52,343 bases of DNA from Candidatus Competibacteraceae bacterium (lineage in GTDB: Bacteria; Pseudomonadota; Gammaproteobacteria; Competibacterales; Competibacteraceae): contig RXIX01000011.1 in NCBI GenBank assembly GCA_003989075.1, positions 1 through 52,343 of the forward strand. The letters run 5' to 3'. How positions within the stretch are numbered: position 1 is the first letter of the stretch; each line of letters opens with the position of its first letter. Below are positions 1 through 7,749 of this stretch, piece after piece. Both the position numbers and the translations under genes were made by a program. Under the pieces are notes generated by a model. The model was given only the letters and a program-made list of their open reading frames with translations. It ran no database searches and was not told the origin of the DNA.

Positions 1-169
1 CGTACCGGATGAGCCGGTCACTCGCACAGTATGGACAGCGTAAGGTGAGGGTTACCATGATCGTACCTTTCGTGGATGAGCTTGATCCTTTCAGTCTATA
101 ACATCCAAATTTGAACCACTACCCTCGCTTTCGCTTCATTCACGTTCGTTTACTCGTTAGAGTCGGCTG
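1..169. other. Left-edge region without a confident gene
   Basis: A plus-strand frame is open from the window edge and stops with TAA at 99-101. It could be the last ~30 codons of a gene entering from the left or chance; its residues match no family I recognise. After it comes AT-richer sequence with no visible gene, RBS or repeat, up to the palindrome that begins at 170. Confidence 0.3.
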
Positions 170-238
170 GTTGAGTCTCAATGAGCATTTGGCGGCATCA
201 TGGATGATGACGACAAATGCTCACGGCGGCGACTCAAC
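170..238. repeat. Three-tier nested inverted repeat at the 3' end of the channel gene
   Basis: Three pairs of arms are nested around one centre: GTTGAGTC (170-177) with GACTCAAC (231-238), TGAGCATTTG (182-191) with CAAATGCTCA (214-223), and CATCAT with ATGATG around a GG centre near 202. The middle right arm contains the stop codon (221-223) of the minus-strand channel gene, so the structure would form at the end of its mRNA. No T-run follows on either strand, so it is not a textbook intrinsic terminator. It could be an RNA-stabilising 3' end, a protein-binding palindrome or a palindromic repeat element. Confidence 0.6.
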
Positions 239-1333
239 CCACTTATCATGGATGCGCTGATACGTGCCATCCTCGCGCAGGCTCAGTAAAGCGCCATTGA
301 CCTTTCTGCGCAGCATGGTTTCCTCTGGAAAGATGAAGCCCACATCATTTTTATTAAACTCTGGCCCCACGACTCTCACCAGTCCCCGGCCCTCATGGGT
401 CGCGTAGTAAATCTGACCCGCCGCACCCAACAGCACGGCATCCACCCTGCGATCCAGAAGCGCCTGATAGATCTCGCTGGTCTGCGCAAACTCCACGACC
501 TGAATGCCGTGTTCCCTGAGATAACGAACAGCAGAGCCACCTGACAGGGTAGCAACCCGCTTGCCATGCAAATCATCCGGTCCATTGATCGCCCCTCTGA
601 TCTGCTGCACCGTCAGGTTCGTGGTCAATTGAGCGGTATAGGATGCGACAAAGCTGATGCCGACAAACATCCAGAGCACCGAGAGTGTACGCACCAGCCA
701 GCGGCCCGGAAATCGATCTACCGCCTGAGTCAACAGAGTCGCGGCCGCCCAATACATGGCGTAAAAGATGCCGGGAAAATAACTCTGGGTAGGAATCATG
801 CCATCCGGATGCCGCCGCTCCAGTAGCCAGGCCACATGCGCGGCCATAACCACGAACAGCAGCGCAATACCCAGCCAAGCCAGAGTTGCGCGCGAGAACA
901 ACAGATCCAGCAAGCGCCAGAGCGACGAGAATGCCGCCACCTCCCCACTTGCACTGTTTCGCACCATGACCTGCAGACCGGATTCCAGAATCGGATATGA
1001 AAACTCGAATTCCCGGTCGCGCTCGGAGGTGTAAAAAAGACCGGAAACAGCAATATCGGCATTGCCGTCACGCAGGGCATCAAAAACGTCCTTCACGCTT
1101 GGCATCAACTGATAGGTCGTTTTGGCGCCCATGCGCTTGCTGATTTCATTCCAGATCTCAATACTGAAACCGGTCAGTACGCCATCCTGATCGATCACGA
1201 AAGGCGGCAATACGACAGTGGCCGCGCGTACGGACAGGCCCTGATTCTCCGCATATACTGGAGGCATCCAGACCATCGCCAGTGATAGCATCACTATTAA
1301 CCGCCGCAGGACAGTCAGCATCGCAATTTTCAT
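221..1333 (-). CDS. Ionotropic glutamate receptor-like ligand-gated channel
   Basis: This 370-residue protein has prokaryotic glutamate-receptor topology. It has a signal peptide (about 1-28), a first ligand-binding lobe (about 33-125, with the family Arg at 105 in TSERDREF), a membrane helix (about 150-171), a re-entrant pore segment (about 186-207), a second helix (about 214-234) and a second lobe (about 250-365). The second helix ends in SYTAQLTTNLTV (231-242), close to the SYTANLAAF gate motif of animal receptors. The filter reads TLLTQAVD rather than the potassium-type TVGYGD of GluR0. In lobe 2 the acidic residue that usually holds a ligand amino group seems replaced (LGAAGQ, 302-307), so the ligand may not be a standard amino acid. 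I chose ATG 1333 for its AGG-containing RBS and signal peptide; the frame is open further upstream. It is divergent from the serine dehydratase. A plain solute-binding protein is unlikely given the two helices inside the domain. Confidence 0.8.
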   Translation of the reverse strand: MKIAMLTVLRRLIVMLSLAMVWMPPVYAENQGLSVRAATVVLPPFVIDQDGVLTGFSIEIWNEISKRMGAKTTYQLMPSVKDVFDALRDGNADIAVSGLFYTSERDREFEFSYPILESGLQVMVRNSASGEVAAFSSLWRLLDLLFSRATLAWLGIALLFVVMAAHVAWLLERRHPDGMIPTQSYFPGIFYAMYWAAATLLTQAVDRFPGRWLVRTLSVLWMFVGISFVASYTAQLTTNLTVQQIRGAINGPDDLHGKRVATLSGGSAVRYLREHGIQVVEFAQTSEIYQALLDRRVDAVLLGAAGQIYYATHEGRGLVRVVGPEFNKNDVGFIFPEETMLRRKVNGALLSLREDGTYQRIHDKWVESPP

Positions 1334-1455
1334 AGAACCTATCTGCATAATAAAAACATGGATTATGCCTGAAAATGAGTATTCAAAAGACACATCGCGC
1401 AGCAGATGCATGCGAATCGCCAGTCCTGGAACCGCGCAGGTATCTTCGGCTGGAT

Positions 1456-1461
1456 TATAAT
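1456..1461 (+). promoter_or_regulatory. Candidate -10 element for the serine dehydratase gene
   Basis: A perfect TATAAT lies 50 bases before the ATG at 1512, in the divergent intergenic region. I cannot see a good -35 hexamer 16-18 bases upstream, so an activator may be needed. The RBS GGGAGG, 7 bases before the ATG, is strong. Confidence 0.4.
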
Positions 1462-1511
1462 GAGTTGTATCAATCAGCTATCAGTATCTCTTCAAAAACG
1501 GGAGGTATGTT

Positions 1512-3020
1512 ATGGACCGTCGCTGTTTTCTCAAGATCGCTGCTCTGTCCTCCGCGAGTGCGGCTCTGCTGTCGCCTGCGCCTGGCGCCATCGCACGCGG
1601 AATTCCAGCGCAGGACTTTCCGGGTGGTCCCTTAGGTAAATGCTACGCCCCGCCCAATAACCCGGTGATTCTCACCACCCTGACTGATCTGTTCAAGATC
1701 GGTCCAGGGCCATCCAGCTCGCACACCATCGCACCGCTGCGCATCGCCAGCAATTTCCGCGAGACGGTCGCGGCACTGCCTGCGGAAACCCTGAATCAAG
1801 CCCAATCCATTCAGGCCCATCTGTTTGGCAGTCTGAGCGCTACCGGTCGTGGCCATCGCACTGACCGGGCCATTCTAGCCGGTCTGATGGGCCAGAAACC
1901 GGACACCTGCGATACCGCATTGATGGACCAGCTGGAAGATACTCAACGTTCCTATACGACTCAGATCGGTGGTAAAACCTTTACCGTGGATCAGAGCACT
2001 ATCGTTTGGGATCAGGTCAAGCACACCTATCCCTTCTCCAATACGCTGATCATGCGCTTGATGGGACCGGATGCCACGGTGCTGTTCGAACGCGAATACT
2101 ATTCACCGGGTGGCGGCTTCTTTCAGTGGAAAGGCCAGCCGGCTGCGGATCGCGGCCAGCCCGTCTATCCCTATGGCAACATGGCGGCTTTCAAGCAACT
2201 GGCGCGGGATCGTCAGAAAAACCTTGATGAAATCCTGCTGGAAAATGAAAAGGCCATTCTGAAGGTCGGCGATGCCGAGATTCTGGCGCATCTCGATCAG
2301 GTGCTCAGCACCATGGAAAATGGCGTGAATCAGGGCCTGAGTGAAGAAGGCGTGCTGCCCGGGCCATTTCCGGTTTATCGCCGGGCCAAGCGGCTGTATC
2401 AGAGCGCCCAGAACGCCAGCGATGGCGATGGATTCATGAATCGGCTGAGCAGTTATGCGCTGGCCGTGTCCGAAGGCAATGCCGCTGGCCGGCTGGCGGT
2501 CACTGCACCTACCCTGGGTTCTGCCGGCACTCTGCCCGCCCTGGTTTACCTGATGAAGCATCAATTGAAGTTTTCTCAGGACGCGATGCGTCAGGGATTG
2601 CTGGCGGCGGGACTGGTGGGCTTCCTGTGCAAGAACAACGCGAGCGTCGCCGGCGCGGAAGTCGGCTGTCAGGGCGAGATTGGCGTTGCTTCGGCGATGG
2701 CCGCCGCCATGCTCGCCCACGCCAGCGGCGCACCACTCGACACCACGGAAATCGCCGCGACCAGCGCCCTGGAGCATCATCTAGGCATGTCCTGCGACCC
2801 GGTCGGCGGCTTTGTGCTGATCCCCTGCATTGAGCGCAATGCCTTTGGCGCCATCAAAGCCTATAACGCCTATCTGCTGGCGAAAAACGAGATCGCCACA
2901 CAACATTGGGAGGATCTGGACCGGGTGATTCTGGCAATGCTGGAAACAGGACGGGCATTGCCCGCACCATTCAAGGAAATGGGCACCGCCGGTCTGGGCG
3001 TCACCATGGTGAATTGCTGA
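1512..3020 (+). CDS. L-serine ammonia-lyase (Fe-S type) with twin-arginine signal
   Basis: The enzyme deaminates L-serine to pyruvate and ammonia using a [4Fe-4S] cluster. After a leader, the beta-type domain begins with the family motif around FKIGPGPSSSHT (61-72) and the alpha-type domain covers about 240-497. The three cluster cysteines are present at C386 (GCQGE), C428 (SCDPVGG) and C439 (PCIERN). The 502-residue length exceeds the usual ~455 because of the leader. Residues 1-28 read as a Tat signal: R3-R4-C-F-L-K, an Ala/Ser/Leu-rich core, and an AIA cleavage site before R29. The ATG at 1512 has a GGGAGG RBS, so the leader is translated. Export of this normally cytoplasmic enzyme would be unusual; tatABC lies at 41.7-43.2 kb. 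The enzyme family is certain and the location is inferred. Confidence 0.88.
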   Translation: MDRRCFLKIAALSSASAALLSPAPGAIARGIPAQDFPGGPLGKCYAPPNNPVILTTLTDLFKIGPGPSSSHTIAPLRIASNFRETVAALPAETLNQAQSIQAHLFGSLSATGRGHRTDRAILAGLMGQKPDTCDTALMDQLEDTQRSYTTQIGGKTFTVDQSTIVWDQVKHTYPFSNTLIMRLMGPDATVLFEREYYSPGGGFFQWKGQPAADRGQPVYPYGNMAAFKQLARDRQKNLDEILLENEKAILKVGDAEILAHLDQVLSTMENGVNQGLSEEGVLPGPFPVYRRAKRLYQSAQNASDGDGFMNRLSSYALAVSEGNAAGRLAVTAPTLGSAGTLPALVYLMKHQLKFSQDAMRQGLLAAGLVGFLCKNNASVAGAEVGCQGEIGVASAMAAAMLAHASGAPLDTTEIAATSALEHHLGMSCDPVGGFVLIPCIERNAFGAIKAYNAYLLAKNEIATQHWEDLDRVILAMLETGRALPAPFKEMGTAGLGVTMVNC

Positions 3021-3084
3021 AGCCACGTTTCATGCATTCGCGGCGGAAAACCACGTGTAGTCATGCTGAAACAGACATTGCCTG

Positions 3085-3123
3085 CCCCGTGACTGCAACT
3101 CATCTGGCGTTGCAATCACGGGG
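3085..3123. terminator. Stem-loop between convergent genes
   Basis: CCCCGTGACTGCAAC (3085-3099) pairs with GTTGCAATCACGGGG (3109-3123) with one mismatch and a 9-base loop. It sits between the ends of the plus-strand serine dehydratase and the minus-strand PhaC-like gene. It can act from both sides, but there is no strong T-run. Confidence 0.55.
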
Positions 3124-3144
3124 ATAGCCGGGACGCTTCAGGCG

Positions 3145-4128
3145 TTACGCGACATCCTTAAACCAAACCGCCAGTTTTTCCTTTTCTTCCTTGAATCCCG
3201 GCCGCGCGAATACAAAGTGACCACCCGGGAAGATCATCTGTTCGAAAGAAGCAAACTGTTGCGGCACTGGGGAATTCCATTCCACGATGGAAGCCGAGGG
3301 CATCACCAGAAAGTCATGCTCGCCGACCATATTGAAGAAATGGATGTTGGATACATCGCCGTAGAAGTGGAAGGATTCCTTGGTTTTCTCGCCTGATGCA
3401 AAACCTTCCTCCAGAATGTCCATCAGCGCCGCGAACGGCACCCAGCGGTCATCGCAGGTGAGCATCAGTGCTTCCGAGAACGTCTTGGGTCCGGCCTCCC
3501 AGAAACGCTGCCAGAACCATTGCGTCATTGAATTGCTGGTGCCCTGCATTATCATCATATCGAGTGTAAACAGGGAAATGCCGCTATTCTCCAGGGCCGG
3601 TCGATAGGGCTTCATTGTGTGGTAAAAATTCAGGAAGGTTCTGCCCATTCCCAGGTCGCGACTGCCGAGAATCGGTGAGCCATAATAGGCGATCTTGTGA
3701 AACCGCTTTGCGTAATCCTTGTCGTTCTGCATCTTCCGGTTAATGAGATGCGAGGTAATCAGACCGCCAATACAGATGCCGAAGATATTGAGGCTATCCA
3801 CTCCGTATTCTTCAAGCAGTGGCGATATAGCCTTGTCGTTCAGAGTATCGGCCAGTTTGTCCAGTGTCCAGCCGGACAGGGTAAAGATGCTTTCCTTGCC
3901 CCAGTCCATCAGATATACATCAAAGCCGTGCTTATTGAAGAAGGAAATAAAGCTGTCGTCGTTAAAGAAGGTTCCATAGGCCCGGGTCATGATCGAGTAA
4001 TTCAGGATCAGGGGGCGCTTTTGCCGCTTGCCTGCTTCGGGCTGGGCAGGGAATTTCCAGATATTGAAATTGCTATCCTGGTAATAGGGCTGCGCGTTGG
4101 AGTTCGCATAAAAGATGGGGTCTAACAT
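3145..4128 (-). CDS. PhaC-like alpha/beta hydrolase (class III PHA synthase family)
   Basis: The 327-residue protein has the PHA synthase form of the lipase box, GICIGG, with Cys119 as nucleophile. It also has the family motif VYLMDWG, an acid at D272 (GEHDFLV) and a His at H304 (PGGHF). The Cys-to-Asp spacing of 153 residues equals that of Allochromatium vinosum PhaC (C149-D302) as I recall it, and Asp-to-His is similar. Such enzymes polymerise hydroxyacyl-CoA at granule surfaces. Class III synthases need PhaE, and neither PhaE nor phaAB genes are in the window, so this may be a diverged paralogue or a hydrolase. The first in-frame start is TTG at 4143; I prefer ATG 4128 because GAGGG lies 6 bases before it. 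Base composition looks lower in GC than most neighbours. Confidence 0.72.
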   Translation of the reverse strand: MLDPIFYANSNAQPYYQDSNFNIWKFPAQPEAGKRQKRPLILNYSIMTRAYGTFFNDDSFISFFNKHGFDVYLMDWGKESIFTLSGWTLDKLADTLNDKAISPLLEEYGVDSLNIFGICIGGLITSHLINRKMQNDKDYAKRFHKIAYYGSPILGSRDLGMGRTFLNFYHTMKPYRPALENSGISLFTLDMMIMQGTSNSMTQWFWQRFWEAGPKTFSEALMLTCDDRWVPFAALMDILEEGFASGEKTKESFHFYGDVSNIHFFNMVGEHDFLVMPSASIVEWNSPVPQQFASFEQMIFPGGHFVFARPGFKEEKEKLAVWFKDVA

Positions 4129-4177
4129 GTTGCCCTCGTTCAACTTGCATTATGGTTTTGGGCGAACGGTACGGTTA

Positions 4178-4198
4178 CACGATTTGCTTCAAATCGTG
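4178..4198. promoter_or_regulatory. Perfect inverted repeat upstream of the PhaC-like gene
   Basis: CACGATTTG and CAAATCGTG (9-base arms) flank a 3-base CTT centre, 50 bases upstream of the ATG at 4128. Position and symmetry suit an operator; a small hairpin in the mltD 3' transcript is the alternative. Confidence 0.4.
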
Positions 4199-4212
4199 CA
4201 CAGAAAAGTGTA

Positions 4213-4240
4213 GCAGCCGCGGCTGCGGGCACAGGCCCGC
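4213..4240 (-). terminator. Possible terminator after the mltD gene
   Basis: On the minus strand a GCGGGC/GCCCGC hairpin (4225-4240) and an overlapping GCAGCCGCGGCTGC palindrome (4213-4226) follow the mltD stop and are followed by a T-containing tract. The T-tract is broken, so termination strength is uncertain. Confidence 0.4.
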
Positions 4241-4276
4241 GCCGGTGATCCTGCGAGGATGGGGGGTAAACGATGC

Positions 4277-5797
4277 TCAGGAGGAGGGATAGACGATCAA
4301 CTGCTGGCCGGCTTTCAGCGCCACACGGTCGTTCAGACCATTCCACTGTGCCAGCTGTCCGGATGGCACGCCATGGCGGCGGGCGATGGCTGCGAGGGTT
4401 TCCCCTTTGCGCACCGTGTACCGGCTCGGCGCGACCAATTGGGCGCCGGGTGCGCTGGCCACCAGGGTCTGCGCCTGCTCGCGCGGCAGCAGGAGATTAT
4501 AGGCACGGGCCGGCGGTTCAACACCCTGCTTGAAACCGGGATTGAAACGGCTGAAATCCTCCAGCGGGATACCGGCGGCGGTGATGCTGTCGATCACCTT
4601 TTGATCAGCAGTCAGATCAACCCGGTACAGATAGGGCTGGTTGTCGATCACCGGCAGCTTTAGACCATAGGCGCCGGGATTGGCGACGACATGCGCCAGG
4701 GCGACGATGCGCGGGACATAGTCCTGGGTTTCCTTGGGCAGTTTCAGGCTCCAAAACAGCGACTGCGAAACCGGCGTTGTGTCCGCTGGGTCCACGGTCG
4801 CCAGAACCTCGCGAACCAGCGGCTGGGTGTCCAGACCAGGATAGGCGATCACCGGCGCGGCTTCAGCGGTTCGGGCCTTGATCGCATCCTGCACCGCGCG
4901 CGGCCCGGCGTTGTAGGCGGCCAGGGCCAGCAGCCAGTCGCCGTTGAATTGCTGGTTCAGATAGCGCAGATAGCGCAGCGCCACTCCGGTTGAGGTGTGA
5001 ATATCCAGGCGCCCGTCATAACCCTCGGCCAGCAGCAGCCCCCATTCCTGGCCGGTGCTGGGAATGATTTGCCAGAGTCCGGCAGCATCCTTGGGCGACA
5101 GCGCAGTGGGATCAAAGGCACTTTCCACCATCGGCAGCAGGGCCAGATCCATCGGCAGGCCGCGCCGGTCAATATTCTCGACGATATAGTGCAGATAGGG
5201 GCGGGCGCGCTGGGTAAACAGGTTCAGATAGCCAGGCTGACGTTTGAGCGTTTCAAGCTGTTCGGTGATGCGCGGATGTTCGATATCGGCCAGCGCCATG
5301 CGCCCGCGCATGCGCACCCAGAGATCCGGGCTGGCGAGCGGCGAAGCCGCCTTGGCAACGGTGCGGCCTTTGCCACTTTCCCTGCTCTTGACAGGGGCCA
5401 GCGCACGCGGCGCCACCGGCTGGGCTGTGGCCGCGGCCGTCACCGCCGCAGGTTTGGATGCGCGCGTAACCGAGGCCTGGACAGCGGCCTTGATCGCGCC
5501 CGGCTCAGTCGGCAACACCACAGTAATGCGGGGTTGCCCCGGGGTCGATACGGGCGGCGCCGCTGCTGCCGGGCGTATCACAGCCACATCCGCCGAGGCG
5601 GTGGCAACTACGGCGGATGTGGCACTGGCCGGGGCAATGACCGGCGCTGTAGCGGTATCCGGGGCGGATTCTGTCACAGCCGCCGTTATGCTGGATGGTG
5701 CTTCAGAACTGCTCTCGGGTTGTGGTAGCGCCGCGCAGGCGCCAAGTGTAGTCGCTAAACAGAGCACGGCAGGCGCCGCAAAAAAGGTTCTTGGCAT
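4277..5797 (-). CDS. mltD: Membrane-bound lytic murein transglycosylase D (lipoprotein)
   Basis: The protein cleaves peptidoglycan glycan strands to 1,6-anhydro-muropeptides from the periplasmic side of the outer membrane. From ATG 5797 it has a lipoprotein signal ending in TTLGAC (Cys21), then an Ala/Pro/Thr-rich linker to about residue 165. Next is an SLT domain with the catalytic Glu in PMVESAFDP and the AAGLWQI motif. A single C-terminal LysM domain begins at YTVRKGETL. E. coli MltD has two LysM repeats; this 506-residue protein has one, balanced by a long linker. The frame is open 45 codons upstream, but only the internal start gives the lipobox. It is transcribed in the same direction as, and separated by 168 bases from, the sulfurtransferase gene. 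Confidence 0.9.
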   Translation of the reverse strand: MPRTFFAAPAVLCLATTLGACAALPQPESSSEAPSSITAAVTESAPDTATAPVIAPASATSAVVATASADVAVIRPAAAAPPVSTPGQPRITVVLPTEPGAIKAAVQASVTRASKPAAVTAAATAQPVAPRALAPVKSRESGKGRTVAKAASPLASPDLWVRMRGRMALADIEHPRITEQLETLKRQPGYLNLFTQRARPYLHYIVENIDRRGLPMDLALLPMVESAFDPTALSPKDAAGLWQIIPSTGQEWGLLLAEGYDGRLDIHTSTGVALRYLRYLNQQFNGDWLLALAAYNAGPRAVQDAIKARTAEAAPVIAYPGLDTQPLVREVLATVDPADTTPVSQSLFWSLKLPKETQDYVPRIVALAHVVANPGAYGLKLPVIDNQPYLYRVDLTADQKVIDSITAAGIPLEDFSRFNPGFKQGVEPPARAYNLLLPREQAQTLVASAPGAQLVAPSRYTVRKGETLAAIARRHGVPSGQLAQWNGLNDRVALKAGQQLIVYPSS

Positions 5798-5965
5798 CGT
5801 TATTTTTCCGGTCGTAGCGGTGACATGCGGCCGGCACGAACGATCACGTCCACGCAAGGTTGAGGACATCACGCGGGCGATCACCCGGCATTTCCCGGTC
5901 ATGATGCTGATTTTCAGGATAATTTTCAACAAAACCGGAAAAATTCACGGAAAATGCCGGCACGA

Positions 5966-6814
5966 TCAGGCCGCACCGGTCGCCACCGGCCGTTGCGGAT
6001 CGCGAATCCACTCGCTCCAGGACCCCGCGTACAGCCGTGAACCGGATAGCCCGGCGACCTCCATCGCCAGCAGGTTATGGCAGGCAGTGACCCCAGAACC
6101 GCAGCTGTGCACCACCGTTGCCGCCGGCCGTTCGCCCAGCAGTGCCGCGAACCGGGTCCGCAAGGCGGCGGCCGGCAGAAAGCAGCCATCGGCAGCCAGA
6201 TTGCTTTCGGTAGGCAGATTGAGCGCGCCAGGAATGTGGCCGGCGACCGGATCAATCGGCTCCATCTCGCCCCGATAACGCGCCGCACCGCGGGCATCAA
6301 GCAGCAGCTCATGCGCAGGCAGTGCCTGCACCTGCTCCACCGTCAGCCACAGCCGGTTATCCGGACGCGCTGTAAAGGTCTGCGCCGCAATCACCGGCAC
6401 ATCCGTATCCAGCGGCAGGCCGGCGCGCGTCCAGGCCGGTAGACCGCCATCCAGCACCGCCACCGCTGCATGGCCCAGCCAGCGCAGCAGCCACCACAGC
6501 CGCGCCGCCGCCAGCATCCCGCCCAGATCGTCATAGGCAAGCACCTGGGTTTCGGGACCAATGCCCCAGGCGCCCAGTGTTGCCGCCAGCCGGGCCGGAT
6601 CGGGCAGCGGATGCCGGCCGGTCGTAGCGGTCACGGGCGCGGACAGATCCTCGTCGAGATGGGCATAGCGGGCACCGGGAATATGGCCGGCCTGATAGGC
6701 GCGGCGACCGGCGTCCGGATCGGCCAGATTGAAGCGGCAATCGACCACCACCCAGTCGGGATCATCGAGATGGGCGTGCAGAGTAGCGGCGGTAATCAGC
6801 GTGGTATGGGCCAT
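5966..6814 (-). CDS. sseA: 3-mercaptopyruvate sulfurtransferase (two rhodanese domains)
   Basis: The protein moves sulfane sulfur from 3-mercaptopyruvate to thiol or cyanide acceptors. It has two rhodanese domains: an inactive N-terminal one (about 1-140; AGHIPGARY) and a catalytic C-terminal one (about 155-275). The active loop is CGSGVTAC. The CG[S/T]GVT form is typical of mercaptopyruvate enzymes, whereas thiosulfate rhodaneses have CRKGVT. Its 282 residues match E. coli SseA. It lies 38 bases after rlmJ on the same strand and is probably co-transcribed. No signal peptide is visible, so it should be cytoplasmic. Confidence 0.85.
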   Translation of the reverse strand: MAHTTLITAATLHAHLDDPDWVVVDCRFNLADPDAGRRAYQAGHIPGARYAHLDEDLSAPVTATTGRHPLPDPARLAATLGAWGIGPETQVLAYDDLGGMLAAARLWWLLRWLGHAAVAVLDGGLPAWTRAGLPLDTDVPVIAAQTFTARPDNRLWLTVEQVQALPAHELLLDARGAARYRGEMEPIDPVAGHIPGALNLPTESNLAADGCFLPAAALRTRFAALLGERPAATVVHSCGSGVTACHNLLAMEVAGLSGSRLYAGSWSEWIRDPQRPVATGAA

Positions 6815-6852
6815 GGCGAATGGGCGTCAGGTTTGTGGATTGGGGGGAAAGC

Positions 6853-7698
6853 TCAGGGCGCCGGCACCAGCCAATCAAGCCGGGTCTGGCCGTGCACGCC
6901 ACCGCCGAGCCGTTCAAGCAGTTCCGGCAGCAGGCGGCCAAGCATCTGGTCGAACTGCCAGGGGGGATTGATGATCACCATGCCCGTGCCGTGCAGGCCA
7001 CGCGGTGCGTCATACGGTTGCAGGCCAAGCTCGGCGCACAGGATCGCCGGAATGCCCAACTCCTGGAGCTGCCGCTGCCAGCGCTGGCTTGGGATGCGCT
7101 CAAGGATCGGATACCAGAGAGCCACGATCCCGCCCGGCCAGCGCTGGTGGATCGTCTGCACCGCTGCACGCAATCGCTCAAACTCGTCCCTGCGCTCAAA
7201 GGCCGGATCGAGGAATACCAGACCCCGGCGCTCCGGTGGCGGCAGAAAGGCTTTCAGGGATGCGTAGCCGTCGGCGTGATGCACCGCGACCTGCCGATCA
7301 CCGGCAAAGGTCGCCTTGAGCAGCGGATAGTCGCCGGGGTGCAGTTCGGTCAACAGCAGCCGGTCACCGGGGCGCAGCAGGGCGCGGCTCAGCCAGGGCG
7401 AACCGGGGTAATAGCGCAGCGCGCCATCGGGATTCAGCGCCCGCACCTGGTCGCGATAGTCGCTTAACTCCGCGCCCAGCACCGGCGCTGGCCACAAGGC
7501 GCCGATGCCAGCGGCAAACTCGCGGTTCCTGGCCGCGGCCAGCGCGTGCAGATCGTAGCGACCTGCGCCGGCGTGGGTGTCGAACACGCAAAACGGTTTG
7601 TCCTTGCGGCGCAGGCTGTGCAGCAGTTGCAGCAGCAGAATGTGCTTGAAGACATCGGCGAAATTGCCGGCATGAAAGGCATGGCGATAGCTGAGCAT
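6853..7698 (-). CDS. rlmJ: 23S rRNA (adenine-2030-N6)-methyltransferase
   Basis: The 281-residue protein has the RlmJ N-terminus (MLSYRHAFHAGNFADVFKH), an SAM-binding segment with DTHAGAGRYDL (about 40-50), and the N6-adenine methyltransferase motif NPPW near residue 246. In E. coli RlmJ methylates A2030 of 23S rRNA. The gene follows amrS after 51 bases and precedes the sulfurtransferase on the same strand. The start has no clear Shine-Dalgarno sequence, but the family N-terminus begins exactly here. Confidence 0.93.
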   Translation of the reverse strand: MLSYRHAFHAGNFADVFKHILLLQLLHSLRRKDKPFCVFDTHAGAGRYDLHALAAARNREFAAGIGALWPAPVLGAELSDYRDQVRALNPDGALRYYPGSPWLSRALLRPGDRLLLTELHPGDYPLLKATFAGDRQVAVHHADGYASLKAFLPPPERRGLVFLDPAFERRDEFERLRAAVQTIHQRWPGGIVALWYPILERIPSQRWQRQLQELGIPAILCAELGLQPYDAPRGLHGTGMVIINPPWQFDQMLGRLLPELLERLGGGVHGQTRLDWLVPAP

Positions 7699-7749
7699 CG
7701 GGATTTTGGTACAGGCTCTCAGTTCTCAGTGCAGCGACCGATGGCCGCC

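Noticed and set aside
1-101. Plus-strand open frame from the window edge to a TAA at 101
   Set aside because: About 33 codons with no recognisable family; it may be the tail of an upstream gene but cannot be supported as a named feature.
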